From: Corynebacterium tuberculostearicum
GTDB taxonomy: Bacteria; Actinomycetota; Actinomycetes; Mycobacteriales; Mycobacteriaceae
Direction of reading: 5' to 3'
Length of the DNA: 64,000 nt
NCBI RefSeq assembly: GCF_016894265.1
Contig: NZ_CP069791.1
Location: 1,116,001 to 1,180,000, forward strand
Shown here: positions 53,724-62,196 of the stretch, one piece after another
Position numbering within the stretch: position 1 is the stretch's first letter
How the letters are laid out: every line of letters starts with the position of its first letter
The notes under the pieces: model-generated
Seen by the model: only the letters and a program-made list of their open reading frames with translations
What the model was told of the DNA's origin: nothing
Databases searched by the model: none
Program-made: the position numbers and the translations under genes

Positions 53724-54366
53724 CGGTAGAGTCCTCCTCAGTGTCCTCCGTCCGGGCCAAGCGGGCGTATTCATCCCGGATGGCGGTGACCGTTGAGGCA
53801 TCGAAAAGCTGGCGCAGCACCGGGGAGACCTCCAGCCGGCCTTCGGTCTCCGTGGCGCTGAGCAGCGAATAGTCATTCTGTATGCGCTTAATGGCCGCGT
53901 TGAAGCGCTTAGTGAACCCGGCCTCGTCGCGGTTATCCACCGCGCGGACATAGCCGATGCTTTCCCGGAGATCCTCCACGTCCACGATGACGCGCTCACC
54001 CGGCAGCGCCAGCCCCAGCTCCTGGCGCAGGTTCAATAAGATGGCGGTATCGATGTGCTTGAGCTTGTCCGTGCGCAGCACCTGCGGGATGCTCAAACTG
54101 TCTTTCTCTACCATGCGGGTAAAAGCAAAACCCTCGGTCTCATCGATGACGAGCTCGAGGAACACCTCGTGCAGCCGGGCACGCAGGTTCTGTTCATCGG
54201 AGATAATCGCTGCCCACAACACCGGCTCGTTTTGCGCGCGAATAAGTGGCCCTTGAAGCAGCTGCACCAAGGCGCGGCGCGAGTGGTAGGTCAGCGTTCC
54301 TTGATCGTGTTCCCACAGCGGGGGCTCGTGTGCGGAATCAACGCGGGGACTGTGAGCGGCGGTCAC
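53716..54366 (-). CDS. jetB: Wadjet protein JetB (DUF4194, kite-like)
   Basis: A 216-residue winged-helix protein of the DUF4194 family, comparable to MukE. LTYHSRRALVQLLQGPLI is near the start and the acidic tail TEDTEEDSTDD ends it. In Wadjet it bridges JetA and JetC. Start GTG 54366 overlaps the jetA stop (GTGA), so the three genes are coupled. Confidence 0.93.
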   Translation of the reverse strand: MTAAHSPRVDSAHEPPLWEHDQGTLTYHSRRALVQLLQGPLIRAQNEPVLWAAIISDEQNLRARLHEVFLELVIDETEGFAFTRMVEKDSLSIPQVLRTDKLKHIDTAILLNLRQELGLALPGERVIVDVEDLRESIGYVRAVDNRDEAGFTKRFNAAIKRIQNDYSLLSATETEGRLEVSPVLRQLFDASTVTAIRDEYARLARTEDTEEDSTDD

Positions 54367-55835
54367 TGAAGCTCCTCAATAGTTGTGTGATCGAAATACA
54401 TAGTAGGAATCTGCGCGGCACGTATGGTGCCATCCTCCTCAGTCCACGTGACTTTCTCATAAGACTCTCTCACAGCAGGCAGCGGATGTTGGTCAGCGAT
54501 GTGGACTAATCCCACCACGCTGGCCAGGCCTTGTGTTGGGGGATGGGCCTGCAGGACCTGGGCGATGGTGCAGGGGCCGGAATCGCTCACTGTCTGCCGA
54601 ATCGCTTCGTGCAGCTCCTCAAAGTCGATCTCGGACTCGCGCACCAGCTCATACAGGGCTTGTGCATCTTCTTCGCCTGGTTGGAAGGCTACGGGCGCTT
54701 CCTCCACCACCTCGCGCCCAGGGTTGGCCAAGCGGATGCGGGAGACGGAGTGAATAGACATGCCGATGCGCTGCAAGGGTGTGTCCATCCGGTGGAAGGC
54801 CTTGAGTTCACTAGTTTGCGCGGCATCAATGGCCATTCCGCGGGCTTCTCGCAGTAGCTCAATCATGCGGCGATCCTCCGCGAATTGTTCCGAGGATACG
54901 TAGTGTCGCAGGCTGCGCGCCAACCCCGTCATGGTCTGGTTTACCTCAAAGCTGGTTTCTTCCATATCGCGAAAGAGGCTGCGCAGCTGCCTACGCCTAA
55001 CCGGTGCTATGTCTCGACCGGTATCGCTATCGAGTACCTGCTCAATCCACTGGTCTAGCCAGGCGCTGCGCTCCCTATCCATAAGGAGGGAATAAAAGCT
55101 CTGGAAACTGCGGCCAGCGTCTGATTCCGCGATGTGGTCCACGCCGTTGAAGATCTCCTCCAGCACGTCACCGCGGTATCCCTCCGGATCCAAGAGCTGC
55201 CGGCGAAGCTGGTGGTTGAGGGCCTCGAGCTCGTGGCGCACTCGAGCGAAATCGCTCGGTACTGCCATAGCCATATTGAGAACGTCCTGGACTCGTTCCT
55301 CCGTCTCCGCAGCGGTAAGTCTTTCAAACTGGCCCAGCTGTGCTTTCTCGATCTCGCGGTCAATCCGCGCGCGTTCTGCTTCCAAGCTGGCCACGCGGCT
55401 GGCGATGTCCTCATTAGTATCCCGCGCCAACCTCTGCAAGGCCGAGCTTATCGATTCCACACGGGAGGCTGTTACCGTGGTCACTGGTGCTTCCCAGCGC
55501 TCGATAGCTTCCAGTGCAGATAATGCTTCCTCGCTGGGCTCGAGTGTTTCACCCCGTGAGCTTCTCCCGGATTTGCGCACCAACCAACCGGCCTTGACCC
55601 AATCATTGCAATAGCTTTGTGGCGTGCGGGGCATGGGAAACTCGCTGGCGATGACTTCGAAATCAGTGACCATGAGTTCATAGACTTCCGCCGCCGGACG
55701 CGCACGAGTACCGCGCGGAAAGTACTCCGCAATGACAGCCAGGATCACCGGCGCATTATCCGCAGCAAGAAGCCGGATCGCGGCAGAATCATGCATCAAA
55801 CGCCGGAGTGACAGCGCGCGAGCTTCAACAGACAT
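54363..55835 (-). CDS. jetA: Wadjet protein JetA (DUF3375, kleisin-like)
   Basis: A 490-residue DUF3375 protein, equivalent to MukF. Winged-helix N-terminus (EARALSLRRLMHDSAAIRLL and FPRGTRARPAAEVYELM) is followed by long helices that contact JetC and a C-terminal domain ending EDGTIRAAQIPTMYFDH. It is the first gene of the operon. The 170-bp upstream gap should hold the promoter but I could not fix -35 and -10 boxes. All four Jet proteins are full length, so the system looks functional. Confidence 0.94.
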   Translation of the reverse strand: MSVEARALSLRRLMHDSAAIRLLAADNAPVILAVIAEYFPRGTRARPAAEVYELMVTDFEVIASEFPMPRTPQSYCNDWVKAGWLVRKSGRSSRGETLEPSEEALSALEAIERWEAPVTTVTASRVESISSALQRLARDTNEDIASRVASLEAERARIDREIEKAQLGQFERLTAAETEERVQDVLNMAMAVPSDFARVRHELEALNHQLRRQLLDPEGYRGDVLEEIFNGVDHIAESDAGRSFQSFYSLLMDRERSAWLDQWIEQVLDSDTGRDIAPVRRRQLRSLFRDMEETSFEVNQTMTGLARSLRHYVSSEQFAEDRRMIELLREARGMAIDAAQTSELKAFHRMDTPLQRIGMSIHSVSRIRLANPGREVVEEAPVAFQPGEEDAQALYELVRESEIDFEELHEAIRQTVSDSGPCTIAQVLQAHPPTQGLASVVGLVHIADQHPLPAVRESYEKVTWTEEDGTIRAAQIPTMYFDHTTIEELQ

Positions 55836-55986
55836 GATTCGATTCTGACAGGTGTGATGGACATGCGCAGGAAAGTGAGAACAGTATTAACTCAAGGAGG
55901 GGTGTTGCGTTTAGGTTGTGAGTACGACGAGCTGGTTACCGCAACATTGACGCCTGGGGCCGCGTAGGTTTCAGGCCTTTTCTAAG

Positions 55987-56531
55987 GAATCCGTTTCGGA
56001 TGTAGATGAAGACTAATTTTTCGGTCATGTTTCTTGATGACGTTATTGAGCCCACCGCCGTCATGGGTGAGATGATTCGGGTGCGCCAAGAGCAGGGCGG
56101 TTCTGTTTTGCTGGCAGTGAAAGTCGATCCCGCACACGTGTCCAGCTATGGCGTATTCGATATTGAGGCTACCGACGATGATCGGGTGAAGAAGGTTGTG
56201 GGCATGGTGGAAAAGCCGGGGGTTGAGTATGCGGCGTCGAATTTGGTGGCCACGGGGCGCTATCTTTTGGATTGCGCGATTTTCGCTCCCCTTGCCGCAT
56301 CGAACCCGGCAAGGGCGGGGAGCTGCAGCTTACCGGCGCCATCGCTCTCCTCATTTCCGAGGGACACCCCGTTCGCGTCGTGGTGCATGATGGCATGCGC
56401 CATGACCTCAGCAATCCCGCCGGCTTCTTTCCCCGAGCGTAGAGCGCGGGCTCCACCACTCGAAGTACGGCCCAGCTCTCTTCGCTGAGTTGGAGGTCCT
56501 GCTGGAGAAGTATCGGGGTAAGGTGGGGTAG
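55987..56531 (+). pseudogene. galU: galU relic 2
   Basis: The N-terminal part of galU is missing; the match begins at the ESV-DED segment, with a stop and frame change near 56015, then continues LDDVIEPTAVMGEMIRVRQE, VSSYGVFDIEATDD and KKVVGMVEKPGVEYAASNLV. A frameshift at about 56287 leads to GGELQL, IALLISEG and VVVHDGMRHD-like sequence in another frame, and the last codons run to a stop at 56529-56531. It shares AMGEMIRVRQE-type wording with relic 1 that the intact galU lacks, so the two relics come from one source. Confidence 0.87.
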
Positions 56532-57028
56532 GCAAGGCGGTTAGGGGGTTCAAGGGCCTGATCCCCGACCTGTCCAATTTCCGGGGGCCAGGCCCGACGC
56601 CTCGTTTGCGGTCAACCACGACGTGAGCGAAACAGTTAAATCACATTCTGCTTACTACGAGAATGTGGAGCTATCTAGAGTATTAGAAAGTTAAGCGGAA
56701 AGCTCGTCCTAATACACCCTGTCATCGCCGCAAGATAACTTCACTTTGATGGTTCACACTAATTGGAGCGTGGTGAGGGGGATAAGAAGTTCAGCTCGCC
56801 TGACCTCGTCTGGCACTTTTCTTAGCGAGGTCCATTTCGATCAATTAGCGCAGTTAAGGGAAGCCCGAGGGGAACCCTAATTGTTAAAAATCGACGATTT
56901 TATAAAATAGGCGCTCCAGCTGGCGGGCCAATTGATAAAAACCTGCGTTTTTAAAAAAATAGGGTTTGAGCCTTGCTGGTGCGCCGAGTGGTCTTCTGGG
57001 CGCCGACAAAAGAGGTTGCGCAAAGCAT
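56532..57028. other. Non-coding stretch between galU relic 2 and ohr
   Basis: About 500 bp with no protein-like frame. It contains two similar AT-rich hairpins near 56886-56962 (listed separately). The remainder gives no recognisable gene remnant. Confidence 0.5.
56886..56963. repeat. Two related AT-rich hairpins in direct repeat
   Basis: AAAATCG-A-CGATTTT (56887-56901) followed by TATAAAATAGG, and AAAAAC-CTGC-GTTTTT (56937-56952) followed by AAAAAAATAGG. The two share the same frame of A-run, short arm, T-run and ATAGG, 50 bp apart. They could be protein-binding sites or decayed mobile-element ends. Confidence 0.45.
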
Positions 57029-57067
57029 AAAAATACCCACGCGGCGCGCCTGATGGCGCGGCGTGGG
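57029..57067 (-). terminator. Terminator of ohr
   Basis: CCCACGC (57036-57042) pairs with GCGTGGG (57061-57067), extended by GGCGCG/CGCGCC, and is followed on the minus strand by TATTTTTATG. It lies 20 bp after the ohr stop. Confidence 0.82.
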
Positions 57068-57085
57068 CGGGGAGAGGACTAGAAA

Positions 57086-57505
57086 TTAGTCCTGTGCAAC
57101 ACCGACGTTGACCTCGATGTTGCCGCGGGTGGCCTTGGAGTAAGGGCACATCTGGTGGGCGGCGTCGGCAAGCTCTTGTGCCTTGTCATCCTCAACGCCT
57201 GGGATGGTGACCTCGAGGTCCACGCCGAGGTAGAAGCCCTCGTCGTTCTTGCCCAGGTTAACGCGAGCGCCGACGGAGGAATTCTCCGCATCTACGCCCT
57301 TGTCCTTGGACACTGCCTTGAGTGCGGAGTGGTAGCAGGCGGCGTAACCGGCAGCGAAGAGCTGCTCCGGGTTAGCGCCCTCACCGCTGCCGCCCATCTC
57401 CTTCGGGGCGGTCATGGTGAAGTCCAGATCGGAATCCTTGACTACAGCGCGGCCGTCGCGGCCTGCTCCGGTGGAGAGTGCTTCGGTGGTGTATACGGCG
57501 TCCAT
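57086..57505 (-). CDS. ohr: Organic hydroperoxide resistance protein Ohr
   Basis: A 139-residue OsmC/Ohr-family thiol peroxidase that reduces organic hydroperoxides. The active-site Cys pair is C57 (GYAACYHSAL) and C120 (QMCPYSKATRGN), with the supporting Arg at 19 and Glu at 48. Length is normal. It reads leftwards to a clear terminator. A decayed second ohr end and a broken OhrR gene lie just upstream, so its usual MarR-type regulator is missing from this spot. Confidence 0.94.
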   Translation of the reverse strand: MDAVYTTEALSTGAGRDGRAVVKDSDLDFTMTAPKEMGGSGEGANPEQLFAAGYAACYHSALKAVSKDKGVDAENSSVGARVNLGKNDEGFYLGVDLEVTIPGVEDDKAQELADAAHQMCPYSKATRGNIEVNVGVAQD

Positions 57506-57559
57506 GATGACTCCTTTTCTATTGGGTCTTTGTACGTCCGCCGATTGTACGCAAGAACG

Positions 57560-57629
57560 CTAATCTTCGACGACGGTCATGGTGACCTCGATATTGCCGC
57601 GGGTGGCGTTGGAGTAAGGGCAGGCTTGG
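57560..57629 (-). pseudogene. 3' fragment of a second ohr gene
   Basis: The minus strand reads [15 protein letters not shown], then TMTVVED and a stop, matching the last 22 residues of the intact ohr but diverged at several positions. The rest of the gene is absent: the fragment abuts the ohrR relic. Confidence 0.8.
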
Positions 57630-58048
57630 AGCGTTGGCAGGGTGCTGTGCAGCAGCGCGTCCCTACCGCCCGCTGTTGGCAGAGCTCGGGATCACCTATC
57701 CGCAGTACTTGGTCATACTGGTGCTGTGGGAAGCGGATTGACCGGTGCCGTTGAAATTCATCGCTCCCGCCTGGGTCAAGATAGCGGCACGCTCACGCCG
57801 CTGCTCAAGCGCCTGGAAAAGCAGGCCTATGTGGAGCACTGGTGCGACCCTGACGATGACCGCTGCACCCTCGCTGCCCTGACTGCCGACGGTGCCTTCC
57901 TCCGCACCCGTGCCGAATGCATCCCCGAAGCCATGGCAGAGGCTATAAGGAGGTAGGCATCGACCTTGCCGAGTTCAAGAAAACACTGGACACCCTCGCC
58001 GGCGTGCCTGTGGACGTGGAGCTGCCGTGGCCTTCATATAGCAGATGA
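57630..58048 (+). pseudogene. Decayed OhrR-type MarR regulator
   Basis: The frame from about 57640 reads [20 protein letters not shown], then LVLWEAD and a stop. One frame over it continues VEIHRSRLGQDSGTLTPLLK with RLEKQAYV after it. A second shift after AMAEAI leads to DLAEFKKTLDTLA and a stop at 58046-58048. The N-terminal residues that hold the peroxide-sensing Cys are missing. A deletion between an ohr gene and its divergent ohrR would produce exactly this junction. Confidence 0.82.
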
Positions 58049-58121
58049 GGAAGGCTATACTGGCTTAAGAATTTTGGCTTTATACACGTAAAAATTGTTT
58101 CGCACTAGGAGAGGAGGGGCC

Positions 58122-58691
58122 ATGGCTACAGCAGTAGACGTCGCGCAGGTTATCTACAACAAACTGGGGTGGGTTGATGCTTGGAAGCTGGAGAAGCTTA
58201 CGTATTACTGCCAAGCATGGAGCCTGGGCTGGTACGGGCGACCTCTTGTCTCGAATGAGTTTCAGGCGTGGAAAGACGGTCCGGTTGAACCCAACCTCTA
58301 TCGCGAGAATAAATTTCAACGCTCCGAGAAAACCTCTACGGTGTTACCGGGAGCTGATGTAGAGGCTATAGGGGACGAAGCCGAAAAGATCATCGATGCC
58401 GTGATTGCCTTTTATGGTGATAAGACATCCGATGAATTGATTGAACTTACGCACTCGGAACGTCCATGGATCGTCGCTCGTGGTCAGATGGGCCCCGAGG
58501 CGAATGCTAACGAGCCGATTTCGCAGCTGGAAATGAAAAAATACTATGCCTTGCAGGAAGCTCGTGGTGCTGAAGGGCCGACGCGGCCTATGCTTTCTGT
58601 GCAGAATCTTTCCGGTGCCGATCTGCAGCAGCGCTTGCAAGCTTCAGCAGAACGCTGGAAGGGCGCTCTTGAGATCCTTGCAACCCGATGA
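58122..58691 (+). CDS. Panacea-domain (DUF4065, SocA/GepA-like) antitoxin
   Basis: A 189-residue protein with the Panacea/DUF4065 hallmark: an N-terminal VAQVIYNKLG helix, then KLEKLTYYCQAWSLGWYGR and FQAWKDGPVEPNLY. This domain is used as a neutralising module in many toxin-antitoxin systems. The start ATG 58122 follows GGAGAGGAGGGG. The next gene, a Doc-like toxin, begins four bases before its stop, which supports the pairing. The protein is full length while the toxin is broken. Confidence 0.87.
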   Translation: MATAVDVAQVIYNKLGWVDAWKLEKLTYYCQAWSLGWYGRPLVSNEFQAWKDGPVEPNLYRENKFQRSEKTSTVLPGADVEAIGDEAEKIIDAVIAFYGDKTSDELIELTHSERPWIVARGQMGPEANANEPISQLEMKKYYALQEARGAEGPTRPMLSVQNLSGADLQQRLQASAERWKGALEILATR

Positions 58692-59067
58692 ATGAGTATT
58701 GTCTTCCGGTGGAAGACGTAGTTCGACTGAACCGTCAACTCATCGGTCGGGATGGCAACCTCCTCGACCGCTCGAAACTTGAGTCAGCATTGGCCACCCC
58801 TTTACAGACCTTCGGCGGAGAGTACTTGCACCCATCTGCACTGGATAGGGCTGCAGCGTTGTTGCACTATCTGGCAAAGCGCATGCATTCGTCGACGGCA
58901 ATAAGCGAATCGCCTGGGTATGTGCCTCCACCTATTTAGAAATCGAAGGCTTTGGGCTGGGGCCAATCGCCGATGAAGAGATTGTGGAGCTCGTTGAAAC
59001 CGTGGCCGCTGCGCGCGATAAGAAGGAAGGCTTCATTGCAGAATGGTTTGCTGAACGGTTGTTCTAG
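58688..59067 (+). pseudogene. Doc/Fic-type toxin with a frameshift
   Basis: The first frame (58688 to about 58870) reads YCLPVEDVVRLNRQLIGRDG and later SALDRAAALLHYLA. The second frame picks up with GKAHAFVDGNKRIAW, which contains the complete Fic motif H-x-F-x-D-G-N-K-R, and runs through DKKEGFIAEWFAERLF to the stop at 59065-59067. A single-base change near 58868 would restore a 126-residue Doc-like protein. As read, the toxin loses its active site. A sequencing error or programmed frameshifting are alternatives. Confidence 0.82.
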
Positions 59068-59096
59068 TTCGGTCTGGTTAGTTCCTGGAGTAGCGG

Positions 59097-59708
59097 TTAG
59101 TTGGTAGTGGCCACGCGCTTGGTCCACACGCTTCGGTCCGCGGTTTCAAAAGAGACGCGCACCGTTTTATCGCCGGGCTTTTCGCAGGTGAGCACCCGCT
59201 GATCGCTGCCCATGCGGCAATCCAGGTTATAGGACTGTTTGGTCACTGGGCTGCTGGCGGTGATATCTGCGTGGTATACCGCCGTTACTGTGGGATCTTT
59301 CGAACGCATGGTGTAGCTAGCCTGCATCGCGGCGTCAAAGACCGCGGCGGCGAATTCGCAGGAGGTTGCATCGCCGGCGTCGATGGAATCGCCAGACGAG
59401 GATGTGCCGCAGTAGCCGCCAATCTGGCCCACATTGATGTTGTGGTTGCCGCCGGCTGGCGGAGCGGGCTGATCCGGTTCGGTCTGTTTAGTGACCGTCT
59501 CGGTGCGGGGTTGCTTCGTGTCCTTCTCCGGGCTGGATTCTGCTTCGGCTTCGCCCGCGGCAGAGCTATTGTCCTGTGCGGTGGAGAAGGCTGGCTCGTT
59601 TTCCGGCGCGGAGTTGTTATCGGAATCGGAGCCGGTGCCGCAGGCGCTCACGGTGAGGCCGGCGGCGAGAAGGAGGGGCGCTACGGGAAATGTGGAAGGG
59701 CGCTGCAT
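59097..59708 (-). CDS. Surface lipoprotein
   Basis: A 203-residue lipoprotein. The signal peptide ends in the lipobox LTVSAC with Cys23 as the lipid site. A low-complexity acidic/Pro linker runs to about residue 90. The folded part (about 92-203) has four Cys residues (GGYCGTS, TSCEFAAAVF, LDCRMGS, LTCEKPG). A paralogue with a premature stop lies at the right end of the window (63686-64000). Function unknown; typical of exported corynebacterial lipoproteins. Confidence 0.82.
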   Translation of the reverse strand: MQRPSTFPVAPLLLAAGLTVSACGTGSDSDNNSAPENEPAFSTAQDNSSAAGEAEAESSPEKDTKQPRTETVTKQTEPDQPAPPAGGNHNINVGQIGGYCGTSSSGDSIDAGDATSCEFAAAVFDAAMQASYTMRSKDPTVTAVYHADITASSPVTKQSYNLDCRMGSDQRVLTCEKPGDKTVRVSFETADRSVWTKRVATTN

Positions 59709-59745
59709 AGGGATACTGTAGCGCCCTTCGGGTCGTGGCGCGCAG

Positions 59746-61323
59746 CTAGTGGTCTATGCGGGAAGGCGGAGTTGGCGCGCCTTCAGGCGGTAGCACTTTC
59801 GGATATTTCGTGGCCGTGCCGGACGAAGTGGCCGCGCCGGTTGCACCGCTGGTTGCGGCGGCATCCTCGTTGCTGGTGGGGGAAGGACGGTGGGGAGTGG
59901 GGTCCCAGTGGGCGTCGACAAGCGTGCGCTGGCATACCCAGCCCAGAGCCAAAATAGCCAGCGCAATAAGGGCAATGAAGAAAAGCCCCAGAGCGCCATC
60001 GGCGTGGATGGACCAGCCCAGCAGCAGGCCGAGCCAGCCAAAGTCAGCATCGCCGAAGGTGGTATTCGCGGAGCCGAAGGAACCCAGGACGCTGAGGAGG
60101 AACGCCGGCAGGAAGGTAATAATGAGGCCATTGACAAAGGCGCCGAGTGCCGCGCCGCGGCGTCCACCGGTGGCATTGCCGTAAACGCCGGCCGCGCCGC
60201 CGGTAAAGAAGTGCGGCACGAGGCCCGGCAGAATCAGGGCAACGCCGAAGGCCGGGTTGAGCCAGGTGGACAGCACGGCGAGGCCCACCAGCCCGCCCAC
60301 GAAGGAAGAGATGAAGCCGATGAGGACTGCATTCTGGGCATAAGGGAAGACGATGGGCGCATCCAGTGCGGGAATCGCGCCGGGCACGACCTTGGCCGCG
60401 ATGCCCTGGAACGCAGGCACGAGCTCGCCCAAAATGGTGCGCACGCCAAAGAGGATAACGGCCACGGCTACGCCGAACTGGAGGCCTTGTGTAACGGACT
60501 GCATCAAGAAATTGCCCACGTTGGTGGCGCCATCAGGGAAGGCGGTAAAGGCTTCCTCCGAACCGGCGCGGGCAATGAATAGCACGGCGAGCACCACGTA
60601 CATCAGCGCCATGGAGAGCGCGGTTGCCACCATAGAATCGCGCAGGAAGCGCAGGCCTTCTGGCAGCTTCAAGTCCTCAGTGGAGGGCGACATCTTTTTG
60701 CCTTTGCCGCCCACCAGCTTGCCCACACCACCGGCAGCCAAGTACCCGGCCGTGCCGAAATGCCCGATGGCAACGGAGTCATCGCCGGTAATGCGGCGGG
60801 TAAATGGGTGGGCGATAGCCGGGAGCGAGACCATGAGGATGCCGAGTAGGGCAGCGCCGAAGGCGATGACAATCCAAGAGGAATAGCCGGCTGGGGCAAG
60901 CACCATGGTGAGAAGCGTGGCCATGAAGAGGACGTGGTGGCCGGTGAGGAACACGTAACTCATGGGCGTGAAGCGGGCGAGGAGCAGGGAGACCACAAAG
61001 CCGAGGATCATAATCCAGGCGACCTGGCTGCCGAACTGGTCTTGGGCAATGCCGACGATGGCCTCATTGGTCGGAACCACGCCTTGCGCGCCGGTAGCGC
61101 CCGTAATCATGGCGCCGAGCGGCTCGAGCGAATCGGTGACGAGACCGGCGCCGGCACCGATGAGCAAGAAGCCAAGCGTGGCCTTGATGGCGCCGCCAAT
61201 GGTTTTGCCGGTGCCGCGCCCCATCGCGGCCAAGCCGACCGCAGTGATGATACCGATGAGGAATGCCGGCACGGAGAGAATCTCATTGACAAGGAAGTTT
61301 GCTATAGCAAGAAGAAAATCCAT
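59746..61323 (-). CDS. ulaA: Ascorbate-type PTS transporter subunit IIC
   Basis: A 525-residue integral membrane permease with about eleven hydrophobic segments, matching the SgaT/UlaA family: FLVNEILSVPAFLIGIITAV start, ALDAPIVFPYAQNAVLIGF, PGLVPHFFTGGAAGVYGNATG and GRRGAALGAFVNG. It imports and phosphorylates its substrate with the IIA-IIB protein encoded 11 bp upstream. UlaA family members carry L-ascorbate, but related members have other substrates, so ascorbate is the probable rather than proven cargo. The 60-residue C-terminal tail is polar and variable. Confidence 0.88.
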   Translation of the reverse strand: MDFLLAIANFLVNEILSVPAFLIGIITAVGLAAMGRGTGKTIGGAIKATLGFLLIGAGAGLVTDSLEPLGAMITGATGAQGVVPTNEAIVGIAQDQFGSQVAWIMILGFVVSLLLARFTPMSYVFLTGHHVLFMATLLTMVLAPAGYSSWIVIAFGAALLGILMVSLPAIAHPFTRRITGDDSVAIGHFGTAGYLAAGGVGKLVGGKGKKMSPSTEDLKLPEGLRFLRDSMVATALSMALMYVVLAVLFIARAGSEEAFTAFPDGATNVGNFLMQSVTQGLQFGVAVAVILFGVRTILGELVPAFQGIAAKVVPGAIPALDAPIVFPYAQNAVLIGFISSFVGGLVGLAVLSTWLNPAFGVALILPGLVPHFFTGGAAGVYGNATGGRRGAALGAFVNGLIITFLPAFLLSVLGSFGSANTTFGDADFGWLGLLLGWSIHADGALGLFFIALIALAILALGWVCQRTLVDAHWDPTPHRPSPTSNEDAAATSGATGAATSSGTATKYPKVLPPEGAPTPPSRIDH

Positions 61324-61334
61324 GAGGATGCTCC

Positions 61335-62150
61335 TTAGATGTCATAGAGCTCGCGCAGAGCCCCATCGATTTCAGACATAGAGGTGAAGTCTTGGATGAC
61401 ATAGACGGGAACGCCGACATCGCCAAGCGTTGCCGCAATCTCGCCGGAGGTGAGCAGGAAATCCGCCTCGCTCGCACGACCCTTGGCGGAGATGGTGTCC
61501 GTGGCTTCCACGTTCAGGTACGGGCCCCAGCCCCATTCATCGAGAACCTGCTCGAGCGTGTTCTTGAGGAATAGCGACGTTCCTAGGCCGTTGCCGCAGA
61601 CCGTGAGGATCTTTCCTTTGGAGGAAACAGAATCGGTGGCCGTTTGCTTCGTTGGTTGAGCCTTTGGCTCCGTCGGTGCTACGGAAGTTGCGCGCTTCTT
61701 ATTCGAAGTTGATGCTGTGAGGATTGCGCGGAGCTCCTCTTCGGATTCCGCGCGATCAAGCTCATCGCGCTTGGTAGCTAGCAGCTTTGCTAGCTGCTTC
61801 ATCGCTTGCAGATGCTCGGAGTCACTCCGTGCGGCAAACGCTACGACGAGGTCTACAGGGTCATTGGTTTCGTGCCCGAATTCCACCGGCTTACCCAAGC
61901 GTACCCACGACAGTGAGGTTTCTTTTACCGCCTCCGAAGGGCGCGCGTGCGCAAAGGCGAAGCCTGGGGCCACCACGATATATGGGCCCGTTTCTTCCAC
62001 GGAGCGCACCATTGCTTCCGTGTAGTCCGCGGTTATCGTGCCGGCTTCTTTCAGTAGTGATCCCGCAAGGCGGATAGCTTCTCGCCAGTCCTTGGCGGTG
62101 CCGTGCAGCTCCACCGCACCGGGCGCTAAGAAGGAATCTAATGTCGCCAT
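61335..62150 (-). CDS. PTS IIA-IIB fusion protein, ascorbate type
   Basis: A 271-residue soluble fusion. The IIA domain (about 1-148) carries the phosphorylation His68 in GFAFAHARPSE. A linker (149-176) rich in Thr/Ser/Lys leads to the IIB domain (178-271) with the phosphocysteine C185 in ILTVCGNGLGTS. In E. coli the two parts are separate proteins (UlaC and UlaB); the fused form is usual in corynebacteria. It passes phosphate from HPr to the sugar carried by the IIC protein. A palindromic operator precedes the gene. Confidence 0.9.
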   Translation of the reverse strand: MATLDSFLAPGAVELHGTAKDWREAIRLAGSLLKEAGTITADYTEAMVRSVEETGPYIVVAPGFAFAHARPSEAVKETSLSWVRLGKPVEFGHETNDPVDLVVAFAARSDSEHLQAMKQLAKLLATKRDELDRAESEEELRAILTASTSNKKRATSVAPTEPKAQPTKQTATDSVSSKGKILTVCGNGLGTSLFLKNTLEQVLDEWGWGPYLNVEATDTISAKGRASEADFLLTSGEIAATLGDVGVPVYVIQDFTSMSEIDGALRELYDI

Positions 62151-62172
62151 ATGTATCTCCCATCACAGAAAT

Positions 62173-62196
62173 AGTGACATCAAGGTGAATGTCACT
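62173..62196 (-). promoter_or_regulatory. Palindromic operator upstream of the PTS operon
   Basis: AGTGACAT (62173-62180) and ATGTCACT (62189-62196) form a perfect 8-bp inverted repeat with an 8-bp spacer, 22 bp upstream of the start codon of the IIA-IIB gene. The position suits a repressor; no regulator gene is adjacent. Confidence 0.65.

Noticed and set aside
53724..53999. N-terminal extension of jetC
   Set aside because: The extra 92 codons lie inside jetB in another frame; the ATG at 53723 overlaps jetB by eight bases as expected and leads directly to the family's N-terminus.
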